8,436 nt of DNA from Methanoculleus sp. (GTDB taxonomy: Archaea > Halobacteriota > Methanomicrobia > Methanomicrobiales > Methanoculleaceae). Made by a program: the position numbers and the translations under genes. Each line of letters opens with the position of its first letter. Position 1 is the first letter of the stretch. The stretch covers positions 1 through 8,436 of the forward strand of contig JAQVVW010000042.1 of the NCBI GenBank assembly GCA_028698765.1, written 5' to 3'. The notes beneath the pieces are model-generated. The model had not been told where the DNA came from. It was given only the letters and a program-made list of their open reading frames with translations, and made no database searches. Shown one piece after another: positions 1-6,284 of this stretch.

Positions 1-458
1 ACGCTGTTCTTCTCCCCGGCGGTGTTCTCGAGGAGGAGCATCACGTCGCCATCCCCGGCATCCGCAAACGCCCGGTTGATGGCGGCAACGACCCGCTCCT
101 GCCCCGCCGCCGTCCCGGCGCCGCGGTGGTGTCCGAGGTGGGTCACGAGGTAGGGGACACCGAGAAGGGCGCACCGCTGGAGTTCCCCGGCGAGCGCCGC
201 GACCGATTTCTCGTAGATCTCGGCATCGGGCGAGGCCGGGTTCGGGAGGTAGGGCATGTGGTCGACGACCGGCCCGATGCCTGACGAACGCACCGCCGCC
301 CTGAACGCCCCGGCTACATCGGGGTCGAGGTCCTTTGCCTTCCAGCCGCGGGGGTTCCTTGAGAAGATCTGAAACGTGTCGCAGCCTGCGTCACAGGCCC
401 GCCCGACCGCAAGGTCGATCGAGCCCGCGATGGAGACGTGGCATCCCACCAGCACCAT
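1..458 (-). CDS. nfo: Endonuclease IV (AP endonuclease), N-terminal part, runs off left edge
   Basis: Cytoplasmic DNA-repair enzyme that cuts the backbone 5' of abasic sites using a three-zinc centre in a TIM barrel. About 152 residues are visible from an ATG at 458 and the frame is open to base 1, so roughly the first half of a protein of usually 270-300 residues is present. Seen in the sequence: the family N-terminus GCHVSIAG (residues 5-12), TFQIFSRNPRGW (28-39), a VDHMPYLPN segment whose His67 aligns with the first zinc histidine, THLGHH (106-111) carrying His107, and LLENTAG (142-148) with the zinc glutamate Glu144. The family usually has Ala where Cys6 sits, a minor change. The gene follows the aksF stop after 25 bp and may be the tail of the same transcript, though its DNA-repair role is unrelated to the upstream pathway. 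The identification rests on multiple family motifs and is strong. Confidence 0.93.
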   Translation of the reverse strand, partial: MVLVGCHVSIAGSIDLAVGRACDAGCDTFQIFSRNPRGWKAKDLDPDVAGAFRAAVRSSGIGPVVDHMPYLPNPASPDAEIYEKSVAALAGELQRCALLGVPYLVTHLGHHRGAGTAAGQERVVAAINRAFADAGDGDVMLLLENTAGEKNS

Positions 459-464
459 GACGTA

Positions 465-469
465 TCCTT
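465..469 (-). promoter_or_regulatory. Ribosome binding site of nfo
   Basis: On the minus strand this reads AAGGA, six bases before the ATG at 458. It lies in the 25-bp gap between the aksF stop (TAA at 486-484) and nfo, the only gap between genes in the window. No hairpin or T-tract terminator is visible there, so read-through from aksF is likely. Confidence 0.55.
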
Positions 470-483
470 CGACGGGAAGCGGT

Positions 484-1452
484 TTAGGCCTTCCCCCGCC
501 CGACCTCGCGGAGCACCGCCGCCCCGAACTCCCGGGTGCCGGCGGCCCCGCCGAGATCGGGTGTCCGGATGCCCGCACCAAGCACCCGCCCGACGGCCTC
601 CTCGACGACCGCCGCGGATTCGGGATCGCCGATGTGAGAGAGGAGCATCGCTCCGCTCCGGATGGCCGCGACGGGGTTTGCAACGTTTTTCCCCGCGATG
701 TCGGGGGCGCTCCCGTGCACCGGCTCGAAGAGGGCGGCACGCTCCCCGATGTTCGCGCTCGGGAGCATCCCGAGCCCCCCCACCAGGTAGGCGGCGGCGT
801 CGGAGAGGATGTCGCCGAAGATGTTGGTCGTCACGATCACGTCGTAGCGGTCGGGGTGCATCAGGAGGTCGAGACAGAGCGCGTCGATGTAACTCGTCCG
901 GCAGGAAACCCCCGCCCGGGCGGCTTCCTCCATGCAGATATCGACGAAGAGGCAGTCCGACTTTAACACGTTCGCCTTGTTCCCCACGGTGAGGTGGCGG
1001 CGGGACTTCGCGAGGGTGCAGGCGTAGCGGGCGATCCGCTCGCTCCCCCGCCGGGAGACGACCCGGACGGTGCAGGCCCGATCCGGCTCCGTCCACTCGA
1101 TGCCGGAGTAGAGCCCTTCGGTGTTCTCCCGCACGATGACGACGTCGACCCCCTCGCCCCGGATCGGGCGGACGTTCGCATAGAGGTCGAGAGCGTGGCG
1201 GATCTGCAGCATAACGCTCCGGTAGCCGGGGTCGGGCGGTGTCGTGACGGCGCCAAAGAGGATCGCGTCTGCCGACCCGAGATCGGCGATCGTCTCCTCG
1301 GTGCAGGCGCACCCGGTCCGCTCCCACCGGCCGTATCCCACCTCGACGTCGAAGAACTCGATATCGGGGCGCACGGCCGCGAGGATATCGCGGGCGACCG
1401 GGACGACCTCGCGCCCGATGCCGTCGCCCTCAACGACCGCTACCTTCACCAT
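484..1452 (-). CDS. aksF: Isohomocitrate dehydrogenase (AksF), coenzyme B precursor synthesis
   Basis: Member of the isocitrate/isopropylmalate dehydrogenase family, 322 residues. In methanogens AksF oxidatively decarboxylates isohomocitrate and its longer homologues to 2-oxoadipate, 2-oxopimelate and 2-oxosuberate. Motifs seen: VVEGDGIG (6-13), substrate-binding arginines in QIRHALDLYANVRP (83-96), VRENTEGLYSG (107-117) with the family tyrosine, GNKANVLK (157-164) with the catalytic lysine, metal-binding aspartates near 190, 214 and 218 (YIDAL, FGDILSD), and the dinucleotide loop FEPVHGSAPDIAGKNVANP (242-260), of a type that suggests NAD. The ATG at 1452 was chosen because GGAGG lies seven bases upstream and the protein begins MVKVAVVEGDGIG, the normal start; a longer frame to 1650 only adds an arginine-rich shadow. 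Its 5' end overlaps the upstream gene by 23 bp. By sequence alone LeuB is the alternative; the aksA/D/E neighbours decide the call. Confidence 0.86.
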   Translation of the reverse strand: MVKVAVVEGDGIGREVVPVARDILAAVRPDIEFFDVEVGYGRWERTGCACTEETIADLGSADAILFGAVTTPPDPGYRSVMLQIRHALDLYANVRPIRGEGVDVVIVRENTEGLYSGIEWTEPDRACTVRVVSRRGSERIARYACTLAKSRRHLTVGNKANVLKSDCLFVDICMEEAARAGVSCRTSYIDALCLDLLMHPDRYDVIVTTNIFGDILSDAAAYLVGGLGMLPSANIGERAALFEPVHGSAPDIAGKNVANPVAAIRSGAMLLSHIGDPESAAVVEEAVGRVLGAGIRTPDLGGAAGTREFGAAVLREVGRGKA

Positions 1453-2251
1453 GCTCCCTCCTCCACGCGGTTGCGACCTCTCTTGCCGCCGTCGCAATCT
1501 CCCACGACGACGCTCCCCAGTGAACCACCGCACCGAAGAGGCCGTTTCGGGACCCGATCCCGGCCCGCTCGCTCCTGCAGCACCGTGCGATGAACGGTTC
1601 GGCCGCCACCGACTCGAGCGGGCAGATGTTCTCCACGACGACCTCTTCACCGTAGCATTCCCGTAACAGTTCCTTTGCCGTCAGGCACCCCGCCACGCGG
1701 TCGCCGGGCCGGAGCGGGTCGGCATCGACGGTGCGGGGGAACCCGGCCGCCCGGCAGGGGTAGACGTCGGCTTTCATATCGCGGATGTCCCGGACATGGT
1801 GCTCGAAGACGACCTCGAGGTCGCCGAAGAGCCCGGTTCTCTCGAGGTCGCCGAGCGTGGACGAGAGGTGTGGGCGGGGAGGGGTGATGTCGTAGACGTG
1901 GATGCGGAGGAAGGCCGAGAGGTCCGGGTCGAGGACGAACGTGGTCTGTTCGCCGTGGCCGCAGAAGACGGTGCATCGGTACCCGGACCGCATCGCCTCC
2001 TTTACCAGGAATGTTCGATCCTGAACGTTCACCCGATCCGGGTAGCGGTAGACATCGTCGCCGGCGGCGAGCACCCGGGCCGAGAGGACATCGCGCATCA
2101 GGCCGGTTCCGTTCGGGTCGGGCTCCACCTCAAGCACCTCGGTGCCGTCGCCGGCCTCCCGGACGAGGTAGCGCGAGAGGAAGTAGGCCCGCTTCCCGCA
2201 CGGTGTGCCGTTCGCGGACCCGACAAACTTGCAGTGAGACGGGAAGATCAT
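1430..2251 (-). CDS. Uncharacterised cysteine-rich protein inside the aks operon
   Basis: I do not recognise this 273-residue protein and assign no function. It has ten cysteines (7, 18, 93, 97, 166, 189, 199, 210, 224, 225), including CTVFCGHGE (93-101, a CX3C pair followed by His) and a CC pair at 224-225. No signal peptide or membrane segment is visible, so it is probably cytoplasmic. Other recognisable stretches are GTPCGKRAYFLSRYL (15-29), LDPDLSAFLRIHVYD (107-121) and the C-terminal NGLFGAVVHWGASSWEIA (236-253). The ATG at 2251 is set by GGAGGT seven bases upstream and forms an ATGA overlap with the aksE stop; the 3' end overlaps aksF by 23 bp. Being translationally tied between aksE and aksF suggests a job in or beside coenzyme B synthesis. 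The cysteines could bind metal or handle sulfur, but that is inference. The CDS is certain in frame and context; the role is unknown. Confidence 0.92.
   Translation of the reverse strand: MIFPSHCKFVGSANGTPCGKRAYFLSRYLVREAGDGTEVLEVEPDPNGTGLMRDVLSARVLAAGDDVYRYPDRVNVQDRTFLVKEAMRSGYRCTVFCGHGEQTTFVLDPDLSAFLRIHVYDITPPRPHLSSTLGDLERTGLFGDLEVVFEHHVRDIRDMKADVYPCRAAGFPRTVDADPLRPGDRVAGCLTAKELLRECYGEEVVVENICPLESVAAEPFIARCCRSERAGIGSRNGLFGAVVHWGASSWEIATAAREVATAWRREHGEGSGR
1457..1464 (-). promoter_or_regulatory. Ribosome binding site deciding the aksF start
   Basis: Minus-strand GGAGGAGG, with two overlapping GGAGG cores four and seven bases before the ATG at 1452. It sits inside the coding sequence of the upstream gene. 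It rules out the longer in-frame start at 1650 and is one of the strongest ribosome binding sites in the window. Confidence 0.75.
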
Positions 2252-2718
2252 CGCCACGACCTCCAGTAGGGAACCAGCCCTCCGGCCCGGAGGATGGCGA
2301 CCATCTTCTCCGAGAGCGCCCGGGCGGGATACCGCTCTCCGTCCACCTCGACCCACCCGCTATCGAGGTCGAAGGCGACGCGGGCACCGTCGGTGCAGGC
2401 AACAGAGGCCTCGATCACCGGGAGACCCACATTGACGGCGTTCCTAAAGAATATCCGGGCGAACGACTCCGCGACGACCGCGACGACACCTGCCTCGCGG
2501 AGGGCGACCACGGCCTGTTCGCGGGACGACCCGCAGCCCATGTTCCTCCCGGCGACGATAACCGAGCCGCGGATGCGGGCGGCGAGCGTCGGGTCGAGGT
2601 CCTCGAAGACGTGCTCCGCCCAGACCGAACGGTCTTTCGTCCGGAGGTAGCGGCCAGCGATGATAAGGTCGGTGTCGATGTCGCGCCCGAGACAGACCGC
2701 CGATCCGGATCCCTGCAT
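2248..2718 (-). CDS. aksE: Methanogen homoaconitase small subunit (AksE/HacB)
   Basis: Small (swivel-domain) subunit of the aconitase-family hydro-lyase that, with AksD, converts homocitrate and its longer homologues to the iso forms through the unsaturated intermediate. The protein has 156 residues, within the usual range for LeuD/HacB small subunits. It shows the family features GRDIDTDLI (11-19) and the nucleotide-switch-like loop GRNMGCGSSREQA (about 77-89), followed by ARIFFRNAVNVGLPV. The specificity loop reads YLRT (24-27), the sequence published structural work on Methanocaldococcus homoaconitase links to homocitrate-type substrates; isopropylmalate isomerase small subunits differ there. 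The ATG at 2718 overlaps the aksD stop by one base (TGATG) and has GGAGGT six bases upstream (2725-2730). Its stop overlaps the next start as ATGA. Residual doubt is only whether the pair also serves leucine synthesis. Confidence 0.88.
   Translation of the reverse strand: MQGSGSAVCLGRDIDTDLIIAGRYLRTKDRSVWAEHVFEDLDPTLAARIRGSVIVAGRNMGCGSSREQAVVALREAGVVAVVAESFARIFFRNAVNVGLPVIEASVACTDGARVAFDLDSGWVEVDGERYPARALSEKMVAILRAGGLVPYWRSWR
2259..2264 (-). promoter_or_regulatory. Ribosome binding site of the uncharacterised Cys-rich gene
   Basis: Minus-strand GGAGGT seven bases before the ATG at 2251, within the last codons of aksE. Together with the ATGA stop/start overlap it fixes this start over the upstream in-frame start at 2356. 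Confidence 0.75.
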
Positions 2719-3929
2719 CACGCCACCTCCGGCACGGTGATCTCCCCCGCAAGTGCGCTCGCTGCGGCGGTGGAGGGCGACGAGAGATAGACCTCGCCGC
2801 CCACGCCCATCCGGTTCTTGAAGTTCCGGTTGGCGGTGGAGAGGCAGACCTCTCCCTCCCCGAGCACCCCCATGTGCGCCCCGAGGCACGGTCCGCACCC
2901 GGGCGATCCGACCGTGCAGCCCGCATCCACGATATCGGCGAGGACGCCGGTGGCGATCGCCCGGGCGAGCACCGCACGTGATGCGGGGATCACCAGGGTG
3001 CGGACGGCCACCTTCTTCCCCCGGACGATGCGGGCGAACCGGGCAAGGTCCTCGTAGCGGCCGTTCGTGCAGGTCCCGACGAAGACCTGGTCGAGGTGCG
3101 TGCCCGCGACCTCCTCAGCCTCCCGGACGGTGTCCACCCGGTGCGGGACCGCGACGAGCGGCACGATATCGTCGAGATCGATCGCGACCGTCCGTTCGTA
3201 GCGGCAGTCCTTAGGCACCTGCGGCGATGCCGTAACCCCGTGCTCCGCGAGGTGGCGGACGGTGACCGCATCGGCATAGAACATCCCCGTCTTCGCCCCC
3301 GTCTCGACCGCCATGTTCGAGAGGGTCAGCCGCCCGTCCATGGAGATCGTCGCCGCCCCGTCGCCCACGAACTCCAGCGCCCGGTAGGTCGCCCCTTCCA
3401 TCCCGAGCCTGCCAACATACGCGAGGGCGACGTCTTTTGGCTCTGCGGCGCCGGAGAGCCGTCCGGAGAGATCGATTCCGATCGTCTCCGGGACGCGGAA
3501 CCACGTGGACCCCGACGCCCAGATCGCCGCCATATCGGTCGCTCCCACCCCGGTGGCGAACGCGCCGAGGGCACCGAGGGTGCAGGTATGGGAGTCGGCG
3601 CCCACGACGATCGTGCCGGGCCGGACGACCCCTTCGCTCATCACCTGGTGGCAGATCCCCGCTCCGGCATCCGAGAGCGCGATCCCGGATACCCGGGCAT
3701 ACTCCCTGAGCTCGGCCTGGAGCGTCGCCGTCGTCCCGGTGTTCGCCGGGACGATATGGTCGAAGACGAGCCGCAGGCGGTCGGGGTGCGGGAGGTGCTC
3801 CACCCCCATCTCCCGGAGCGCTTCGCGGGTGAGAACCCCGGTCCCGTCGTGGGCGAAGGCGATATCGACCTCGCGGTCGACGTACCTTCCCGCCGGCGCG
3901 CCGAGGATCGCTTCAGAGAGCGTGCTCAC
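2718..3929 (-). CDS. aksD: Methanogen homoaconitase large subunit (AksD/HacA)
   Basis: Catalytic iron-sulfur subunit, 403 residues, partner of AksE. It acts in the cytoplasm on the chain-elongation intermediates between homocitrate synthase and AksF. The [4Fe-4S] cysteines are visible at 287 (VGTCTNGR) and at 345 and 348 (GSPGCGPCLG). Other family motifs are DHIVPAN (57-63), GICHQVMSEG (91-100), GADSHTCTLGALG (110-122), ATGVGATDMA (125-134), and TANRNFKNRMG (365-375) carrying substrate-binding arginines. The start is taken as GTG at 3929, where the protein begins with STLSEAILG as in this family and GTGA overlaps the aksA stop. GGAGG lies about ten bases upstream (3940-3944), rather distant, so coupling with aksA translation is likely. 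The ATG-type start at 4031 would add 34 residues read out of frame from aksA coding sequence and is rejected. LeuC is the alternative by homology alone. Confidence 0.88.
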   Translation of the reverse strand: MSTLSEAILGAPAGRYVDREVDIAFAHDGTGVLTREALREMGVEHLPHPDRLRLVFDHIVPANTGTTATLQAELREYARVSGIALSDAGAGICHQVMSEGVVRPGTIVVGADSHTCTLGALGAFATGVGATDMAAIWASGSTWFRVPETIGIDLSGRLSGAAEPKDVALAYVGRLGMEGATYRALEFVGDGAATISMDGRLTLSNMAVETGAKTGMFYADAVTVRHLAEHGVTASPQVPKDCRYERTVAIDLDDIVPLVAVPHRVDTVREAEEVAGTHLDQVFVGTCTNGRYEDLARFARIVRGKKVAVRTLVIPASRAVLARAIATGVLADIVDAGCTVGSPGCGPCLGAHMGVLGEGEVCLSTANRNFKNRMGVGGEVYLSSPSTAAASALAGEITVPEVA

Positions 3930-5056
3930 TGGACGATCCCCTCCTTTGCCGCCCGCAGGAGACTGCAGAGCACCTCGCGGGTGACGCTGCACTTCCCCTC
4001 GCTCTTCTGTTTGACCTGTTCGAGCACCCACCGCGCCTCGTCGTCGGAGAGGTCGAACCCGTAGGCCTTCGCGACGTGCTCGAGCGCCCGCCTCCCCGTA
4101 TGCTTCCCGAGGACGAAACGCCGCTCACCGCCCACCAGTTCCGGCGGGATATACTCGTAGGTCGAGGGGTCGCAGAGGATGGCGGCGATATGGATCCCGC
4201 TCTCGTGGGCGAAGGCGTTCTCGCCGACGATCGGCCGGGTGCGCTCGGGGAAGACGCCTGAAGCCCGGGCGACCAGACGCGAGATATCCTGCAGGCGGGT
4301 GAGGTCGTAGCGGTCGACCCCGCCCTTCATCCGCAGGGCGACGAGCACCTGTTCGAGCGCCGCGTTCCCTGCACGCTCCCCGATGCCGTTGACGGTGGTG
4401 TGGAGCTGAAACGCCCCCGCAGCCGCGGCCGTGACGGTGTTTGCCGTCGCAAGCCCGAGGTCGTTGTGGCAGTGGATGCAGAGCGGGAGGGGTGCCGCAT
4501 CGAGGAGGCGGGTGACGACCGCGTGAGTCTCGAGCGGCGTGAGGCAGCCGACGGTATCGGCGAAACTGACGAGGTCGGCACCGTACTCGACGCCGCGGGT
4601 ATACATCTCGATGAGAAACGCGGGATCCGTCCGTGAGGCGTCCTCGGCGGCGAACCTGACCTGTACGCCGTGGTCGGCGGCGAACTCCACCATATCGAGG
4701 GCGCCGTCGAGCACCTCTTCGCGGGGTTTATGGTACTTGTGCCGGATGTGGAGGTCGGAGGTCGCGAAGAAGATACTGACCATATCCACGTCGCAGTCGA
4801 GCGCCGCCTCGATGTCGGGCTTGAGCGCACGGGCGAGGCAGCAGACCCGGGCGGAGAGGCCGCTTCCGGCGATGGCCGCGACGCACTCCTTCTCCGCCGC
4901 AGAGACCACGGGAAATCCGGCCTCGATCACCTCCACGCCGATCTCGTCGAGCGCGTGCGCGATCGTCATCTTCTCATCACGGGTAAACGAGACGCCGGGA
5001 GTCTGCTCCCCGTCTCGCAGCGTTACGTCACAGATCTCAATATGCCAGGGTTTCAT
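3926..5056 (-). CDS. aksA: Homocitrate synthase (AksA), first step of 2-oxosuberate synthesis
   Basis: DRE-TIM metallolyase that condenses acetyl-CoA with 2-oxoglutarate and, iteratively, with 2-oxoadipate and 2-oxopimelate. The protein has 376 residues, matching AksA/NifV-type synthases without the C-terminal leucine-regulatory domain of LeuA. Seen: VTLRDGEQTPGV (11-22) with the catalytic Arg14 and metal Asp15, VIEAGFPVVS, SFADTVGCLTP, the metal histidines in IHCHNDLGLATANT, the glycine loop NGIGERAGNAALE, and FAHESGIH followed by the C-terminal lid segment LGKHTGR. The ATG at 5056 was chosen over the in-frame GTG at 5065 because AAGGTGAG sits just ahead of it and would overlap the GTG. The start lies 20 bp inside the preceding TPP-enzyme gene. 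NifV or citramalate synthase would be possible for an isolated gene; aksD, aksE and aksF directly downstream make AksA the best call. Confidence 0.9.
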   Translation of the reverse strand: MKPWHIEICDVTLRDGEQTPGVSFTRDEKMTIAHALDEIGVEVIEAGFPVVSAAEKECVAAIAGSGLSARVCCLARALKPDIEAALDCDVDMVSIFFATSDLHIRHKYHKPREEVLDGALDMVEFAADHGVQVRFAAEDASRTDPAFLIEMYTRGVEYGADLVSFADTVGCLTPLETHAVVTRLLDAAPLPLCIHCHNDLGLATANTVTAAAAGAFQLHTTVNGIGERAGNAALEQVLVALRMKGGVDRYDLTRLQDISRLVARASGVFPERTRPIVGENAFAHESGIHIAAILCDPSTYEYIPPELVGGERRFVLGKHTGRRALEHVAKAYGFDLSDDEARWVLEQVKQKSEGKCSVTREVLCSLLRAAKEGIVQ

Positions 5057-6284
5057 GGGTCTCACCTTCAGGGCAGATGCCTTCGATCACCACCGTCCGG
5101 GGGCCCCTCCCGGGGGGGACGAGGACCCGGCGAAGCGCCAAAGCGTCGTCTGCGGCGCAGACGACCGGGTCCGCCCAGGCGATGTAGCGAAGGATCTCGG
5201 GGACGGGGTGACCGCCGGTCATCCCCATCCTGTTGTTCGCGAGGACGATACAGAGGAGCGGGAGGTTGCGCTCGTAGACGTCGATGAGGGCGTTCAGGCC
5301 CGAGTGCAGGAGCGCGTAGTCGCCGGTGAGCGCGACGCCCGGGCCGGTCGCCGCCACGGCGACCGACGAGCCGAGGCCGTAGGTGGCGATCCCGATGCGG
5401 TAGGGCGGGTTCATCGCGAGGATGGCGCACCCGGCGTCGCAGGCCGCCCGCAGGCCGCGTTCACGGAGGAGGGCAAGGGCGGGGTGGAACGGGCAGTTCC
5501 GGCAGAACGTCCGCGAGTAGCCCCGGGCGGAGAACCGTTCCGGCTCCCCGGCGGGCTCGGGCGGGGCGAGCAGCCGGTGCTCCCGGAGGAAGGGGCGGCC
5601 GGTCTCGGGGAGCGAGGCGAGCACGTCCGGGTCGGCCGGCGGCGGGTAGACGGTGACGGCACGAAACTCGCCCCCGGGAGAGCGATTGAGGGGCGATGAC
5701 CGCGACCAGGCAAACATCGCGGCGGTTTGCAGGTCCGCGGCATGCGCCCGTCCGGCCATCGTGAGATCCGGGTCCGCGAGGCACCCCTCCCGGTCGTTTC
5801 GGGACACGGGGACGTCCGGCACATCCGCGTCCAGGAGGGCGGGTGTCACCCTGACGATGGCCACCCGCGAGAACTCCTCTGAGGCGTCGAACGCCGCCTC
5901 GACTGCCGGGGCGAGGGTCTCTCTGTCGGGTTCCAGCACCGGGACCCGGGCCACCTCGCCGTAGTAGCGGGAGTCCTGCACGACGTCCGACCCTGCTGCG
6001 CAGGGATCGTCGCCGACGATCACCACGACGCCCGACCGGAGACCCTGGGCGGTGGCGTGAACGAGCGGGTCGGCGCAGGCGTTGAGGCCGACGTGCTTGA
6101 CGATCACGGCCGCCCTCCGCCCGGAGAGGGAGTCGCCGAGGGCGTACTCGATCGCCGTCTTCTCGTTGATGGCGATCGCGGCTCCGGCCGAGGCGGCGAG
6201 GTCCGATACCGGGTAGCCGGGGACGGTGTAGCACCGGTCGGCCGACTGCCGGATCGCCCGCGCGAGCGCTTCCGTGCCCATCAT
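5037..6284 (-). CDS. Short IorA-like thiamine-diphosphate enzyme, candidate 2-oxoacid decarboxylase
   Basis: A 415-residue protein related to the alpha subunit of indolepyruvate ferredoxin oxidoreductase. The N-terminal pyrimidine-binding domain shows PGYPVSDLA (22-30), NEKTAIE (40-46) with the cofactor-activating glutamate at 41, KHVGLNACADPL (63-74) and GDDPCAAGSDVVQDSRYY (91-108). After a proline-rich middle (about 200-255), the pyrophosphate domain has CRNCPFHP (261-268), DAGCAIL (283-289), GLGSSVAVA, and the TPP/metal signature running from GDYALLHSG (321-329) to NNRMGMTGG (350-358). Typical IorA is over 600 residues and ends in a ferredoxin domain with two iron-sulfur clusters; that domain is absent here, and no IorB-type gene lies in the window. 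This fits a non-oxidative decarboxylase better than a ferredoxin oxidoreductase, and 2-oxosuberate would be the substrate expected from its aks neighbours (inference). ATG 6284 overlaps the radical SAM stop as ATGA; the adjacent ATG at 6281 is equally possible. Confidence 0.87.
   Translation of the reverse strand: MMGTEALARAIRQSADRCYTVPGYPVSDLAASAGAAIAINEKTAIEYALGDSLSGRRAAVIVKHVGLNACADPLVHATAQGLRSGVVVIVGDDPCAAGSDVVQDSRYYGEVARVPVLEPDRETLAPAVEAAFDASEEFSRVAIVRVTPALLDADVPDVPVSRNDREGCLADPDLTMAGRAHAADLQTAAMFAWSRSSPLNRSPGGEFRAVTVYPPPADPDVLASLPETGRPFLREHRLLAPPEPAGEPERFSARGYSRTFCRNCPFHPALALLRERGLRAACDAGCAILAMNPPYRIGIATYGLGSSVAVAATGPGVALTGDYALLHSGLNALIDVYERNLPLLCIVLANNRMGMTGGHPVPEILRYIAWADPVVCAADDALALRRVLVPPGRGPRTVVIEGICPEGETHETLAY
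5061..5068 (-). promoter_or_regulatory. Ribosome binding site deciding the aksA start
   Basis: Minus-strand AAGGTGAG, four bases before the ATG at 5056 and within the last codons of the TPP-enzyme gene. It overlaps the alternative GTG at 5065, which therefore cannot use it. Confidence 0.6.

Noticed and set aside
459..483. Possible terminator between aksF and nfo
   Set aside because: The 25-bp gap has no inverted repeat and no T-rich tract on the minus strand; it holds only a ribosome binding site.
314..1327. Minus-strand 337-codon frame spanning the nfo and aksF genes
   Set aside because: It is out of frame with both genes, whose own frames carry endonuclease IV and dehydrogenase motifs; its arginine-rich product looks like a shadow.
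3096..4064. Long plus-strand open frame of 322 codons over aksD, with others such as 376-966, 994-1593 and 4539-5699
   Set aside because: They lie opposite genes with clear family motifs, are rich in Arg, Pro and Gly as expected of antisense frames in GC-rich DNA, and show no recognisable motif.
484..5056. Reading the four pathway genes as leucine synthesis (LeuA, LeuC, LeuD, LeuB)
   Set aside because: The synthase lacks the leucine-regulatory domain and the small subunit has the YLRT loop of methanogen homoaconitase. Leucine enzymes remain possible only as a secondary activity.
484..5056. Lysine synthesis by the aminoadipate route
   Set aside because: The early steps use homologous enzymes, but no LysW, LysX or other later lysine gene is present, while a methanogenesis marker protein is.
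5037..6284. Fused sulfopyruvate decarboxylase (ComDE) for coenzyme M
   Set aside because: Motifs such as NEKTAIE, KHVGLN and CRNCP match indolepyruvate oxidoreductase alpha subunits more closely than ComD or ComE, and no other coenzyme M gene is nearby.
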